Program-made: the position numbers and the translations under genes
Shown: positions 52,228 through 60,804 of the stretch, in pieces
How positions within the stretch are numbered: the first letter of the stretch is position 1
Layout: each line of letters opens with the position of its first letter
Notes under the pieces: generated by a model
Told to the model about the DNA's origin: nothing
The model's database searches: none
What the model saw: only the letters and a program-made list of their open reading frames with translations
DNA from: an uncultured Clostridia bacterium
GTDB taxonomy: Bacteria > Bacillota > Clostridia > Oscillospirales > Acutalibacteraceae
Length of the DNA stretch: 64,000 nt
Reading direction: 5' to 3'
Assembly: GCA_937907605.1 (NCBI GenBank)
Contig: CALCYI010000068.1
Coordinates: forward strand, 1 to 64,000

Positions 52228-52255
52228 AAAATTCAGGCTGCCTGTAAAGGCAGCC
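52228..52255 (-). terminator. Terminator after the second GPH symporter gene
   Basis: Seven-bp GC stem GGCTGCC/GGCAGCC with six-base loop; on the minus strand TGAATTTTTG follows. It stands 28 bases beyond the stop, after a heptamer array. Confidence 0.8.
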
Positions 52256-52257
52256 CA

Positions 52258-52292
52258 ACCACTAACTACTTACCGCTTACTGCTTACTGCTC
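52258..52292 (-). repeat. Heptamer array across the GPH symporter stop codon
   Basis: Five seven-base units; in gene sense GAGCAGT, AAGCAGT, AAGCGGT, AAGTAGT, TAGTGGT. The stop TAA (52286-52284) is formed at the first unit junction, and later units repeat TAA/TAG in shifted frames. Confidence 0.85.
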
Positions 52293-53828
52293 AGCGTTGT
52301 GCTTTTCAATAAGCTCGGCAAGGATTTTTTCGTGCTCGCTCTTGCTGATTTCATACTTAAGAGTCGGAATTACCGCGATAATCATACCGATTGCGGGAGG
52401 TACGGTAAGCAAAAACCACATTGCAGAGGAATACTGCTCAAAATCGCGCGCAAAGCTTGCACCCGCTGCAACCGCCTCGTTCATTTTAGCAATATTCACG
52501 TCCGTATAACCAACGGCGTTATATACATACGCAGAAATAATCGTGGCGATACCCGCGGAAAGCTTCGTAATAAAGCTCTGTCCCGAGAAGAATACGCCGT
52601 CCGGACGGAAGCCGTTGTGGTATTCCTCATAGTCGATACAGTCCGAAATCATCATGGACTGACATACCATAACGATACCCATACCCGCGCCGCCGAGGAG
52701 TATCAAAACGCCCTCGATAATAACCCACTTGAGCTGGGCAAGGTCGTACGGAGCGATTTTATAGATAACAAACATAATGCCCGTCGGGATACCCGCAAGC
52801 GCGGAAAGATTATAGAGCAGCTTTACGTCAAACTTTTTAATGAGATATGGGAAAAGCCCCATAATACCGAACTGTCCGATGAAGAAACCGCCTGCTATAA
52901 TCAGAAGATTCCTAAGCTTTATCGGGTCGGTAAACATACTCATCATATCGCCGTCGCAGTAATAATACGTAAACAGCGTAATTACGACAATCATCATAAG
53001 CTGCATAGGAGAACGTAAAACGCCCGAGATAAGAATTCTTCTGAAGGGCTTACAGCTCCACATAAGCTTGAAGCTCTCCTTCATGGACTTTGTTTCCTCG
53101 GATACGGGTACTCTTTCCTTAGTGCCGAGACCCGCAAGCTCAAACAAAGCGGAGGCTATTACGGTAGAAATAATCGCAACGATGATAAAGCCCTTCTGGG
53201 CGTTGTCGCTTTCGCCGAGCATTTTATTCGCCGCCTGTGAAGCGGGAACGATACCTACTACGATAAAGGAAGCGCCGATTGAAGCTACTATTCTTGCAAG
53301 CGAGATAAGCTTAGCCCTGTCGCCCTCGTCCTCTGTCATGCGCGGAATAATGCCCCAAAGCGGGATATCGCCGATAGTATAGCTCATTCCCCAGAGAACG
53401 TAGGAAAGCGCAGCCCACGCGGTAATCAGCACCATAGCGGTACCGTGCCCCGCAAGCTTTGCCGTAGCATAATTTCCGTTAAGGAAGGTTGCGATAGTAA
53501 TTACCATAATAACGGGCGGTACGAAAAGCAGATACGGACGGCATTTGCCCCATTTGCTTTTCGTCTTGTCAACTATCGTGCCCATCATCGGGTCGTTAAT
53601 CGCGTCCCAAACCCTTGCAATCGCCATTATCCAGCCGAGCGCAATTGCGTTGAGGCAGATTACATTCTGAAAATAAAAGTAAAGACCTACGGCGATAATA
53701 TTATAAATCATATTCTGCCCTGCGAGACCGATAAGGTACATCGCAGCCTCGCCGCGCGTATAGGTATTCTTGGCTCTCATAATAATTCCCATAGCCTTTC
53801 TGCCCATAAATAGTTTATTATAATTCAC
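52284..53828 (-). CDS. GPH-family sugar/cation symporter
   Basis: 514 residues, about 12 helices, MelB/XynB-like. Shares NDPMMGTIVDKTKSKWGKCRPY and DCIDYEEYHNGFRPDGVFFSGQSF with the symporter at 21783, so the two are paralogues. A GTG at 53828 has AAAGGA 6 bases upstream and is chosen; in-frame ATGs at 53807, 53792 and 53780 are possible. Downstream of a hexosamine 1-kinase gene, so uptake of an N-acetylhexosamine-containing sugar is a fair guess. The region before it holds a leader with hairpins and a minigene. Confidence 0.88.
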   Translation of the reverse strand: MNYNKLFMGRKAMGIIMRAKNTYTRGEAAMYLIGLAGQNMIYNIIAVGLYFYFQNVICLNAIALGWIMAIARVWDAINDPMMGTIVDKTKSKWGKCRPYLLFVPPVIMVITIATFLNGNYATAKLAGHGTAMVLITAWAALSYVLWGMSYTIGDIPLWGIIPRMTEDEGDRAKLISLARIVASIGASFIVVGIVPASQAANKMLGESDNAQKGFIIVAIISTVIASALFELAGLGTKERVPVSEETKSMKESFKLMWSCKPFRRILISGVLRSPMQLMMIVVITLFTYYYCDGDMMSMFTDPIKLRNLLIIAGGFFIGQFGIMGLFPYLIKKFDVKLLYNLSALAGIPTGIMFVIYKIAPYDLAQLKWVIIEGVLILLGGAGMGIVMVCQSMMISDCIDYEEYHNGFRPDGVFFSGQSFITKLSAGIATIISAYVYNAVGYTDVNIAKMNEAVAAGASFARDFEQYSSAMWFLLTVPPAIGMIIAVIPTLKYEISKSEHEKILAELIEKHNAEQ

Positions 53829-53961
53829 ACATTATCCTTTCCTTGTTGGGCAGACAAGGCGTATAATGGGAATTTAGCCATCGCTCGTTGTCGCAAAGCG
53901 ACATACTGAGCGGGCATTATAATCGGTGATTAGTGTGAATTCTCACACTAACGCCTCCTTG
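53829..53961 (-). promoter_or_regulatory. Structured leader between the kinase and symporter genes
   Basis: AAGGAGG (53954-53960) directly follows the kinase stop and would start a nine-codon GTG minigene (53946 to 53917, MRIHTNHRL). Overlapping it is the palindrome TTAGTGTGA-ATTC-TCACACTAA (53930-53951). Next comes a nested hairpin CGCTC..GTCGC-AAA-GCGAC..GAGCG (53883-53913). The second AACAAGGA site belongs to the symporter. Could be an attenuator-like leader, an operator or a repeat insertion. Confidence 0.5.
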
Positions 53962-55038
53962 TTATATTAATTCTGCTACTATACGATTCATTACGTCAAG
54001 CTTTTTCTCAATGTCCAAAGCGAGCTTAAGCTGTGCCCTCGTTCTTACTAAATTGTGCTCGGGGTAGTCGTATTTAAAGTACTTATTTCCGTTTAAATAA
54101 TCCGTTAAAAACCTCATCGCAAGCTCAAGCGTCATTACGAGCGCGGACATCGCAAGCTTATCCGTTTCAGCCTCGGTAAGCTCCGCCTCGCTGAGATAGC
54201 CCCTTGCATATGCTTTGAAGTAATCCAAATCAAGATAGACCTTGCTTAAATCACGCTCGTCCTCGTCGGCGGGATTTGCGCCGTAGCGTATCGCGTCTCC
54301 GAAATCGTAAAGCGCACTGCCGGGCATAACGGTATCAAGGTCGATTACCGCAAGCGCCCTATCGGTCTGTTCGTCAAAAAGCACGTTATTAAGCTTAGTA
54401 TCGTTATGCGTTACGCGAAGCGGAATTATGCCCTCATTGATAAGGTCTGAAATCACGCTCATATAATGTCTTTTTGAAGTAATGAAGTCAATTTCCGCCC
54501 CGCAGTTTTCCCTTAATTCCTCGGGCGCGTTACTGAGCGCGGGCAGGAACTCGTTTTCGTATCTCCATGCAGTATTGTGAAAATGAGGTATGGTTTCAAA
54601 AAGGCTCTCGGCGTTATAATCCTTTAGCATTTTCTGAAAGCGCCCGAACGCCGCGCCGCTCTTTTCAAAAAGCTCGGGCGTATCAGCTGCGTCGTAGCAC
54701 ACGCTGTTTTCTAAAAATCGGTATGCCCTCCATACCTCGCCGTCCTCGGTGGTAAGATACCTTTTTTTATCCTTTGTGTGAATGAAATGCAGGGTTTCGC
54801 GCTCAGGGTCTCCCTCGCTCTCTTCAATTTTACGGCGCAGAAAACGCGTGACGTTTATTATGTTATCCATCAGCTTGTCGGGTTGTTTGAAAACGTACGT
54901 ATTAATCTCCTGCAGCACATACTCTTTATCGGTATAATCAGCAATATACGTATTATTAATATGCCCTGCGCCGAAAGGTCTGATATCCCTCAGCGTTCCG
55001 TCAAAGAGGAAGCTGTCTGCGATTTTATTGATGTCCAT
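53962..55038 (-). CDS. N-acetylhexosamine 1-kinase-like phosphotransferase
   Basis: 358 residues from the ATG at 55038 (AGAGGTGG upstream). APH/choline-kinase fold: nucleotide-binding GAGHINNTYIA, catalytic loop THNDTKLNNVLFD and Mg-binding VIDLDTVMPG. Length and these motifs match NahK of the lacto-N-biose/galacto-N-biose pathway, which phosphorylates GlcNAc/GalNAc at C1. A GPH symporter follows in the same unit. Mucin or milk-oligosaccharide use is suggested, though the partner phosphorylase and epimerase are not in the window. Confidence 0.8.
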   Translation of the reverse strand: MDINKIADSFLFDGTLRDIRPFGAGHINNTYIADYTDKEYVLQEINTYVFKQPDKLMDNIINVTRFLRRKIEESEGDPERETLHFIHTKDKKRYLTTEDGEVWRAYRFLENSVCYDAADTPELFEKSGAAFGRFQKMLKDYNAESLFETIPHFHNTAWRYENEFLPALSNAPEELRENCGAEIDFITSKRHYMSVISDLINEGIIPLRVTHNDTKLNNVLFDEQTDRALAVIDLDTVMPGSALYDFGDAIRYGANPADEDERDLSKVYLDLDYFKAYARGYLSEAELTEAETDKLAMSALVMTLELAMRFLTDYLNGNKYFKYDYPEHNLVRTRAQLKLALDIEKKLDVMNRIVAELI

Positions 55039-55055
55039 AATTCCACCTCTAATTA

Positions 55056-55084
55056 ATAATAACACAAAAGAATAAATTTAGCAA
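55056..55084 (-). promoter_or_regulatory. Promoter of the hexosamine kinase operon
   Basis: -35 TTGCTA (55079-55084), 17-base spacer, -10 TATTAT (55056-55061) on the minus strand. Confidence 0.65.
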
Positions 55085-55090
55085 TTATTA

Positions 55091-55119
55091 TTGAACTTAC
55101 TTCCTTTTTATTGTAAAAT
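55091..55119 (+). promoter_or_regulatory. Promoter of the flavodiiron operon
   Basis: -35 TTGAAC (55091-55096), 17-base spacer, -10 TAAAAT (55114-55119), 24 bases before the ATG. Confidence 0.75.
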
Positions 55120-55142
55120 ATTAAAAAAGGAGGGAAACAATT

Positions 55143-56306
55143 ATGGACATTAAAATTTCAAGCGATATTAAATATATAGGCGTTAACGACTATGATATTG
55201 ACCTTTTTGAGTCGCAGTATATGCTCGAAAACGGTATGGCGTATAACTCATATCTCATCCTTGACGAGAAGGTTGCGGTATGCGACGGCGTTGATAAAAT
55301 CGCAGTCGACAGGTGGTTTGAAAACCTCCACAGAGAGCTTGACGGCATGACGCCCGATTACCTCATTATCCACCATTTAGAGCCCGACCACAGCGCGAGC
55401 ATAGATGCCTTCGCGGCTAAATACCCCGAGGCAAAGCTCGTTATGAGCGCAGGCGCGCTTAGAATGTATCCGCAGTTCTGCGATACCGATAAGGAGCGCG
55501 TAATTACCGTAAATGAAAAGGGTACTCTTGAGCTCGGCGCTCACACCCTCACCTTCTTCATGGCGCCGATGGTACACTGGCCTGAGGTTATGGTAAGCTA
55601 TGATGATAAGGACGGCGTGCTCTTCTCTGCCGACGCTTTCGGAAAATTCGGCACGATTGACGCAGACGAGGGCTGGAGCTGCGAAGCGAGAAGATACTAT
55701 TTCAATATCGTCGGCAAATACGGCAAGCAGGTACAGGCGCTCTTAAAGAAAGCAGAGGCGCTTGATATAAAGACAATCTGTCCCCTTCACGGTCCCGTGC
55801 TTACGGACACGATACCCGAGGTTATAAGACTTTACAAGACCTGGTCAGCGTATGAACCAGAGAATAGGGGCGTATTCATCGCCGTTGCTTCAATCCACGG
55901 AAATACGCTTGAGGCTGCCGAAAAGATGAAGGAAATTCTTGAAGCAAAGGGCTGCCCGAGGGTTGCTATGGCTGACCTCTCGCGCGACGATATTGCGGAA
56001 TGCGTTGAGGACGGCTTCCGTCACAGCGTTCTGCTCTGTATGGCGTCAAGCTACGACGGCGGAGTATTTGCGCCAATGAGCGACTATCTCCACCACCTTG
56101 AGCACAAGGCGTTCCAAAACAGGAAGGTCGCGCTCGTTGAGAACACCTCCTGGGCGCCGAGCGCTATACGCACTATGAAGGCAGAATTTGAAAAGATGAA
56201 GGATATTACAATCCTCGATAAGACCGTATCGATTAAAACAAGACTTACCGAGGATAATATAAGGGAGCTTGAGGAGCTCGCAGACCTCATTATTGAAAAC
56301 GTTTAA
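55143..56306 (+). CDS. FprA-type flavodiiron protein (A-type flavoprotein)
   Basis: 387 residues. N-terminal metallo-beta-lactamase domain with diiron ligands H78-x-E80-x-D82-H83 in HHLEPDH and later MVHWPEVM, SADAFG and LHGP; C-terminal flavodoxin domain (FIAVASIHGNTLEAAEKM) that binds FMN. Reduces O2 to water, and often NO, protecting anaerobes. AAGGAGGG precedes the ATG. The flavin reductase gene 11 bases later may supply electrons. Complete two-domain protein; no fused rubredoxin. Confidence 0.93.
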   Translation: MDIKISSDIKYIGVNDYDIDLFESQYMLENGMAYNSYLILDEKVAVCDGVDKIAVDRWFENLHRELDGMTPDYLIIHHLEPDHSASIDAFAAKYPEAKLVMSAGALRMYPQFCDTDKERVITVNEKGTLELGAHTLTFFMAPMVHWPEVMVSYDDKDGVLFSADAFGKFGTIDADEGWSCEARRYYFNIVGKYGKQVQALLKKAEALDIKTICPLHGPVLTDTIPEVIRLYKTWSAYEPENRGVFIAVASIHGNTLEAAEKMKEILEAKGCPRVAMADLSRDDIAECVEDGFRHSVLLCMASSYDGGVFAPMSDYLHHLEHKAFQNRKVALVENTSWAPSAIRTMKAEFEKMKDITILDKTVSIKTRLTEDNIRELEELADLIIENV

Positions 56307-56317
56307 GGAGTGAAAAT

Positions 56318-56821
56318 ATGAACAACTGGGCATTTACCAAGCTTTCCTACGGAGTATATGTTGCGACAAGCTGGGCTGACGGCGGAAAGCCTACGGGCTG
56401 CATTGCTAATTCAGCAATGCAGGTAACCTCCTCCCCCGCAACGATAGCAATAAGCATAAACCACGATAACTTCACAAACGAGTGTATAAAAAGTTGCGCC
56501 AGGTTCGCTGTAAACATTCTCGGCGAAAACAGCGACCCCGCAATAATCGGGAACTTCGGGTTCAGAAGCGGCAGGGACTTCGACAAATTCGCCGAAAAGC
56601 CCGAGCTGCGCGACTTCCTTCCGATAGTTGACGGCGCGATTGCATACATCGCCTGTAAGGTTATCGACACTATGGAGAGCGAAACGCACACGGTATTTTT
56701 AGGCGAGGTTATCGGGGCTGAAATTCTCAGCGACGACGAGCCGATGACCTACGCGTATTATCACAAGGTTATAAAAGGCAAGGCGCCGAAAAACGCGCCG
56801 ACTTATATTGAAGAAAAGTAA
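56318..56821 (+). CDS. Flavin reductase-like domain protein (flavoredoxin type)
   Basis: 167 residues, single FMN-binding split-barrel domain: FTKLSYGVYVATSW, PTGCIANSAMQVTSSPATIAIS, FAVNILGE and HKVIKGKAP are the flavin reductase/flavoredoxin pattern. In related anaerobes the same domain is fused to rubredoxin as high-molecular-weight rubredoxin, an electron donor to FprA; here it stands alone. Adjacent to the FprA gene, so a shared oxygen-detoxifying chain is likely. Confidence 0.88.
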   Translation: MNNWAFTKLSYGVYVATSWADGGKPTGCIANSAMQVTSSPATIAISINHDNFTNECIKSCARFAVNILGENSDPAIIGNFGFRSGRDFDKFAEKPELRDFLPIVDGAIAYIACKVIDTMESETHTVFLGEVIGAEILSDDEPMTYAYYHKVIKGKAPKNAPTYIEEK

Positions 56822-56829
56822 GTGATATA

Positions 56830-57768
56830 ATGCTGTATCAGATAAGAGAAAACCCCGTTAAAATCGGCATAAACGAGATTGACGAGGGCTATATTACGGC
56901 GGGCTACGTTACCGCGGAGCAGCTCCAGGAAATAGGCGGAGCGCTCGGCTTTGCGCAGTCCACCATAGACGCGTGCAGGAGCGCAAACAAGCACTTCCGC
57001 TCGGGAGTTGAGGTATACGACGATTATACCTTTACGGAGCTTCGCATAATCAACCCCAACGATAAGCGAAACCGCGAGGACTGCGTTGCGCTTTATATCA
57101 AGAAAAACCTTATTATCGTAGTTGACGTTGAGGACTACGACTCCTCAACCAAGAATAAATTTATGGCTGCGGTAAACCGTTTCAGCTACAAAAACGCAAC
57201 GCTTGAAAAAATCATATACGCCTTTTTCGACTCTCTTATTGCGAACGATTTTAAATACATTGAGGACAAGGGTAACGAGATAACGGAGCTAGAGGAGGAC
57301 GTGCTCAAGGAGAACACCGACGAGGATTTCAACCTTGATATGCTCCACCTCAAAAAAGAGCTGCTCCGCCTTCACAATTACTATGAACAGCTACTCGACA
57401 TAACCGACGCTATCGAGGAAAATGAGAACGATATTTTCGACTCCGAGGACGACCTTAGGTATATCGCCAACCTCGGTTTGAAGATAACACGTCTGCGCGA
57501 GGACGCGGACTCGCTTTCAAGCTCCGTTACGCACCTCCAGGACGCATACTCCTCCTTTCTTGATTTAAAGCTCAATAACACTATGAAGCTCTTTACGGTT
57601 ATCACGAGCATATTTTTCCCGCTCACCTTAATCGTAGGCTGGTACGGAATGAATTTTCAGTCAATGCCGGAGTTCGCGTGGAAGTACGGCTACGTTTTCG
57701 TAATTGCACTTTCTGTAACGGTAGTATCGGTATTACTTATAATAGGCAAAAGAAAGAAATGGTTTTAA
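56830..57768 (+). CDS. CorA-like magnesium/divalent cation transporter
   Basis: 312 residues. Long N-terminal cytoplasmic domain with coiled-coil acidic stretches (EEDVLKENTDEDFN), two C-terminal helices and the YGMNFQSMPE loop with the GMN signature at the end of the first helix. Pentameric Mg2+ channel family. Starts 8 bases after the flavin reductase stop and is 3 bases from the DUF362 gene; why a cation channel sits in this redox operon is unclear. Confidence 0.9.
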   Translation: MLYQIRENPVKIGINEIDEGYITAGYVTAEQLQEIGGALGFAQSTIDACRSANKHFRSGVEVYDDYTFTELRIINPNDKRNREDCVALYIKKNLIIVVDVEDYDSSTKNKFMAAVNRFSYKNATLEKIIYAFFDSLIANDFKYIEDKGNEITELEEDVLKENTDEDFNLDMLHLKKELLRLHNYYEQLLDITDAIEENENDIFDSEDDLRYIANLGLKITRLREDADSLSSSVTHLQDAYSSFLDLKLNNTMKLFTVITSIFFPLTLIVGWYGMNFQSMPEFAWKYGYVFVIALSVTVVSVLLIIGKRKKWF

Positions 57769-57771
57769 ACT

Positions 57772-58764
57772 ATGAATACACTTGACGGAAGAAGATATAT
57801 TCCCTATGAGGAGAGAACGGGTAACGAATCCGTAGTATATTTTACTCGCGATTTATCGCCGGAGGGACTTCTTAAAATATACAGGAAAGTAAGCGCAAAT
57901 ATTACGGGCAAGGTAGGTATCAAGCTCCACACGGGCGAAAAGAACGGACCGAATATTATTCCTCGCCCGTGGGTTAAGGCGCTTGTTGAAAAGGAGCTGC
58001 CCGACGCTTCAATAGTTGAAACTAATACCTACTATGAGGGCGACCGCTACACTACCGAGCAGCACAGGGAAACCCTAAAGATAAACGGCTGGACCTTCTG
58101 CAACGTTGATATTATGGACGAGGACGGTACGGTAGCGCTTCCCGTAAAGGACGGAAAGTGGTTTTCAGAAATGTATATGGGTAAAAATATTCTCAGTTAC
58201 GATTCGCTCCTCGTGCTCACCCACTTTAAAGGACATATGATGGGCGGCTTCGGCGGTTCTAATAAGAATATCGGCATAGGCTGCGCCGACGGCAGAATAG
58301 GCAAAAAGATGATTCACACCGCCAAGGGCTCAAGCGATATGTGGAGCATTGCCGAGGAGGAGCTTATGGAGAGGATTTCCGAAAGCTCAAAGGCAACCGT
58401 TGACCATTTTGGCAAAAGCATTACGTTTATTAACGTGCTCCGTAATATGTCGGTATCCTGCGACTGCGAGGGCTGCGCAGCAATGCCCGTAGTTACGCCG
58501 AATATCGGTATACTTGCGTCCACCGATATCTGTGCGGTAGACACCGCTTCAATCGACCTCGTTTACGCGCTTGACGAGCGCGACCATGCAGACCTTGTTG
58601 AGCGTATCCAGACCCGCCACGGCCACCGTCAGCTTTCATATATGAAGGAGCTCGGTATGGGTAACGATAAATACGTACTAATCGACCTCGATAACAACGA
58701 AACGCGTATTTACCCGAAGGACGCGGTAAAGAACGTAATCCCCTTTGACGAGGATAACAGATAA
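57772..58764 (+). CDS. DUF362 domain protein
   Basis: 330 residues, no signal peptide. DUF362 features: VGIKLHTGEKNGPNIIPRPW, VETNTYYEGDRYTTEQH, LTHFKGHMMGGFGGSNKNIGIG and a later CDCEGCAAMPV (Cys cluster) followed by GILASTDICAVDTASIDL. Many relatives carry a C-terminal ferredoxin domain; this one lacks a full 4Fe-4S ferredoxin motif. The CxCxxC group could still bind metal. Function unknown; linked by tight spacing to CorA, flavin reductase and FprA genes. Confidence 0.85.
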   Translation: MNTLDGRRYIPYEERTGNESVVYFTRDLSPEGLLKIYRKVSANITGKVGIKLHTGEKNGPNIIPRPWVKALVEKELPDASIVETNTYYEGDRYTTEQHRETLKINGWTFCNVDIMDEDGTVALPVKDGKWFSEMYMGKNILSYDSLLVLTHFKGHMMGGFGGSNKNIGIGCADGRIGKKMIHTAKGSSDMWSIAEEELMERISESSKATVDHFGKSITFINVLRNMSVSCDCEGCAAMPVVTPNIGILASTDICAVDTASIDLVYALDERDHADLVERIQTRHGHRQLSYMKELGMGNDKYVLIDLDNNETRIYPKDAVKNVIPFDEDNR

Positions 58765-58780
58765 AAAATAACAACAAAAG

Positions 58781-58812
58781 AAAAATCTCGGATTTAATCC
58801 GAGATTTTTTAT
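58781..58812. terminator. Bidirectional terminator before purD
   Basis: Twelve-bp stem AAAAATCTCGGA/TCCGAGATTTTT with short T-rich loop, then TTATT; flanked by convergent genes. Confidence 0.85.
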
Positions 58813-60083
58813 TATGCTTTAAGCGCCCTCTGTCCTATGTCCTTTCGGTAGTGTGCGTTTTCAAAATGAATTTTGCTAACTCCGTCATAGGCTTTATCGA
58901 GCGCTTCGGGAAGCGTATCGCCGAGCGCGGTTACGCCGAGCACGCGTCCGCCCGCGGTAACGAGCTTTCCGCCGTCAAGCTTCGTGCCTGCGTGATAAAC
59001 CGTAACTCCGTCAAGGTTTCCGTCCTCAAGTCCCGTAATTTCAAGCCCTTTCGGGTAAGACTTCGGATAACCGCCCGACGCCATGATTACGCAGGCGCAC
59101 GCCCTTTCGTCCCATTCGATTTTGAGGTCTGAGAGAGTGCCGCTATTAATCGCCTCGAAAATGTCGACAATATCCGTCTTAAGCCTCGGGAGCACTACCT
59201 GGGTTTCGGGGTCGCCAAAGCGGCAGTTATACTCGATTACCTTCGGTCCCTTGGGAGTTATCATAAGCCCGAAGTAGAGACAGCCCTTAAAGGTTCTGCT
59301 CTCGGCGTTCATAGCGTTAATGGTCGGAAGGAAGATTTTTTCCATACATTCCCTTGCAACCTCGTCGGTGTAATACGGGTTAGGGGATACTGTGCCCATA
59401 CCGCCGGTATTGAGCCCCTTATCGCCGTCAAGCGCTCTTTTATGGTCCATTGAGGAAACCATGGGCTTTACGCATTTTCCGTCAGTAAAAGCGAGCACGG
59501 ACACCTCAGGGCCCGTGAGGAATTCCTCAACGACTACTTTATTACCGCTTGCGCCGAAGATTTTATCCTCCATAATTTCCTTAACGCCCGCTACTGCTTC
59601 GTCAAGATTTTCGGGGATAATAACGCCCTTACCGAGCGCGAGTCCGTCAGCCTTGATAACCGTCGGAAATTCGTTTTTCTCCTTAATATAGCTGATTACG
59701 TCGGCAGGGTTGTCGAACACCTTATAATCCGCGGTAGGTATGCCGTATTTAAGCATCAAGTTTTTAGAAAAGACCTTGCTGCCCTCAATTATAGCCGCGG
59801 CTTTATTAGGTCCAAAGGTCTTAAAGCCCTCAGCATTCAGCGCGTCGACCATACCGAGCACGAGCGGGTCGTCGGGCGCTACGACTACGAAATCAGCCCT
59901 GATTTCCTTAGCAAGATTAACTATTCCGTCGATATCGGTTGCTCCGACGTTGAAGCACTCCGCGTCGTACGAAATACCGCCGTTGCCGGGAGCGCAGGCA
60001 ATATAGTCAACCCTCGGGGATTCCTTTATTTTTTTAATCAGCGCGTGCTCACGTCCGCCTGAGCCTACTACTAATACTCTCAT
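58812..60083 (-). CDS. purD: Phosphoribosylamine-glycine ligase (GAR synthetase)
   Basis: 423 residues. ATP-grasp enzyme of purine synthesis step two: PRA + glycine + ATP give GAR. Typical start MRVLVVGSGGREHALIKKI, ATP-binding KADGLALGKGV, and FGDPETQVVLPRL, LYFGLMITPKGPKVIEYN. Last gene of the pur cluster, directly before the shared terminator. Preceded 8 bases upstream by purO. Confidence 0.97.
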   Translation of the reverse strand: MRVLVVGSGGREHALIKKIKESPRVDYIACAPGNGGISYDAECFNVGATDIDGIVNLAKEIRADFVVVAPDDPLVLGMVDALNAEGFKTFGPNKAAAIIEGSKVFSKNLMLKYGIPTADYKVFDNPADVISYIKEKNEFPTVIKADGLALGKGVIIPENLDEAVAGVKEIMEDKIFGASGNKVVVEEFLTGPEVSVLAFTDGKCVKPMVSSMDHKRALDGDKGLNTGGMGTVSPNPYYTDEVARECMEKIFLPTINAMNAESRTFKGCLYFGLMITPKGPKVIEYNCRFGDPETQVVLPRLKTDIVDIFEAINSGTLSDLKIEWDERACACVIMASGGYPKSYPKGLEITGLEDGNLDGVTVYHAGTKLDGGKLVTAGGRVLGVTALGDTLPEALDKAYDGVSKIHFENAHYRKDIGQRALKA

Positions 60084-60091
60084 ATAATCAC

Positions 60092-60796
60092 CTATGCGTT
60101 TTTGTTTATTATACGGGTTTCCTCTTCGCCGGTTTCAAGGTCGATAAAGCGGGTGAAGAGCGATACCTTGTTGTCCTCGTTAAGATTAGTCCATACCATA
60201 TCGGTAAACGCGTCGATATCTTCAATATCAATTCTTACGGGCGTCGGCTCGCCCTCAAAGGAGGGTATCGGATTACCATCGCATTTATAGGTATGAAGGA
60301 AGTGCCCAAGCCCTGCGTGAGCGGGGTATTCAAAGAAATATCTTACGCACTCGGGAGAGCCCATATTCGACTTTAAGATAGACATATTATAGTCGCCGTT
60401 CGGCTTAAGAACCGCGGAAATCCTCGGTGTGTAGTTCGGCGCGTCGTCCTCGTACTCCCTCGTTAAAAGCGCGTGGCGGTAGCAGTGACCTTCCTTCATA
60501 AAATCATAGATAGTGTCGGTCTGGTCGCCGTTGGTTACAATGGTCTTACCGTCGAGCTTCAATACGGGATTGTATATGATGAGGTGCGGGTCGACCATTT
60601 TGCTCTCGTCAAAAGCCTTAGTCCTTATGCCGCCTCTGCCGTTATCCTCGAAAATTCTGTTCCTTGAATTAACGCTTCTTCCCATAATGAAATACGCGAT
60701 AACCGCCTTTTTGCCGCTCTCGGTTTTGCCGATTACGATACCTCTGCCGGGGTAAGTGTTGGTATTAAGCTCGGTTGCAAGTGATTTTATTTCCAT
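60092..60796 (-). CDS. purO: IMP cyclohydrolase, PurO-type
   Basis: 234 residues from the ATG at 60796 (AGGTG 5 bases upstream); a start at 60808 would overlap purN by 4 bases and is less likely. Recognised as the stand-alone IMP cyclohydrolase family (PF07826, first known from archaea) by TYPGRGIVIG, FIMGRSVNSRNRIF, DPHLIIYNPV, NGDQTDTIYDF and LGHFLHTYKCDGNPIPSFEGEP. It closes FAICAR to IMP. It sits between purN and purD, where Firmicutes usually have the bifunctional purH. The AICAR formyltransferase must be elsewhere. Confidence 0.88.
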   Translation of the reverse strand: MEIKSLATELNTNTYPGRGIVIGKTESGKKAVIAYFIMGRSVNSRNRIFEDNGRGGIRTKAFDESKMVDPHLIIYNPVLKLDGKTIVTNGDQTDTIYDFMKEGHCYRHALLTREYEDDAPNYTPRISAVLKPNGDYNMSILKSNMGSPECVRYFFEYPAHAGLGHFLHTYKCDGNPIPSFEGEPTPVRIDIEDIDAFTDMVWTNLNEDNKVSLFTRFIDLETGEEETRIINKNA

Positions 60797-60804
60797 AACA
60801 CACC

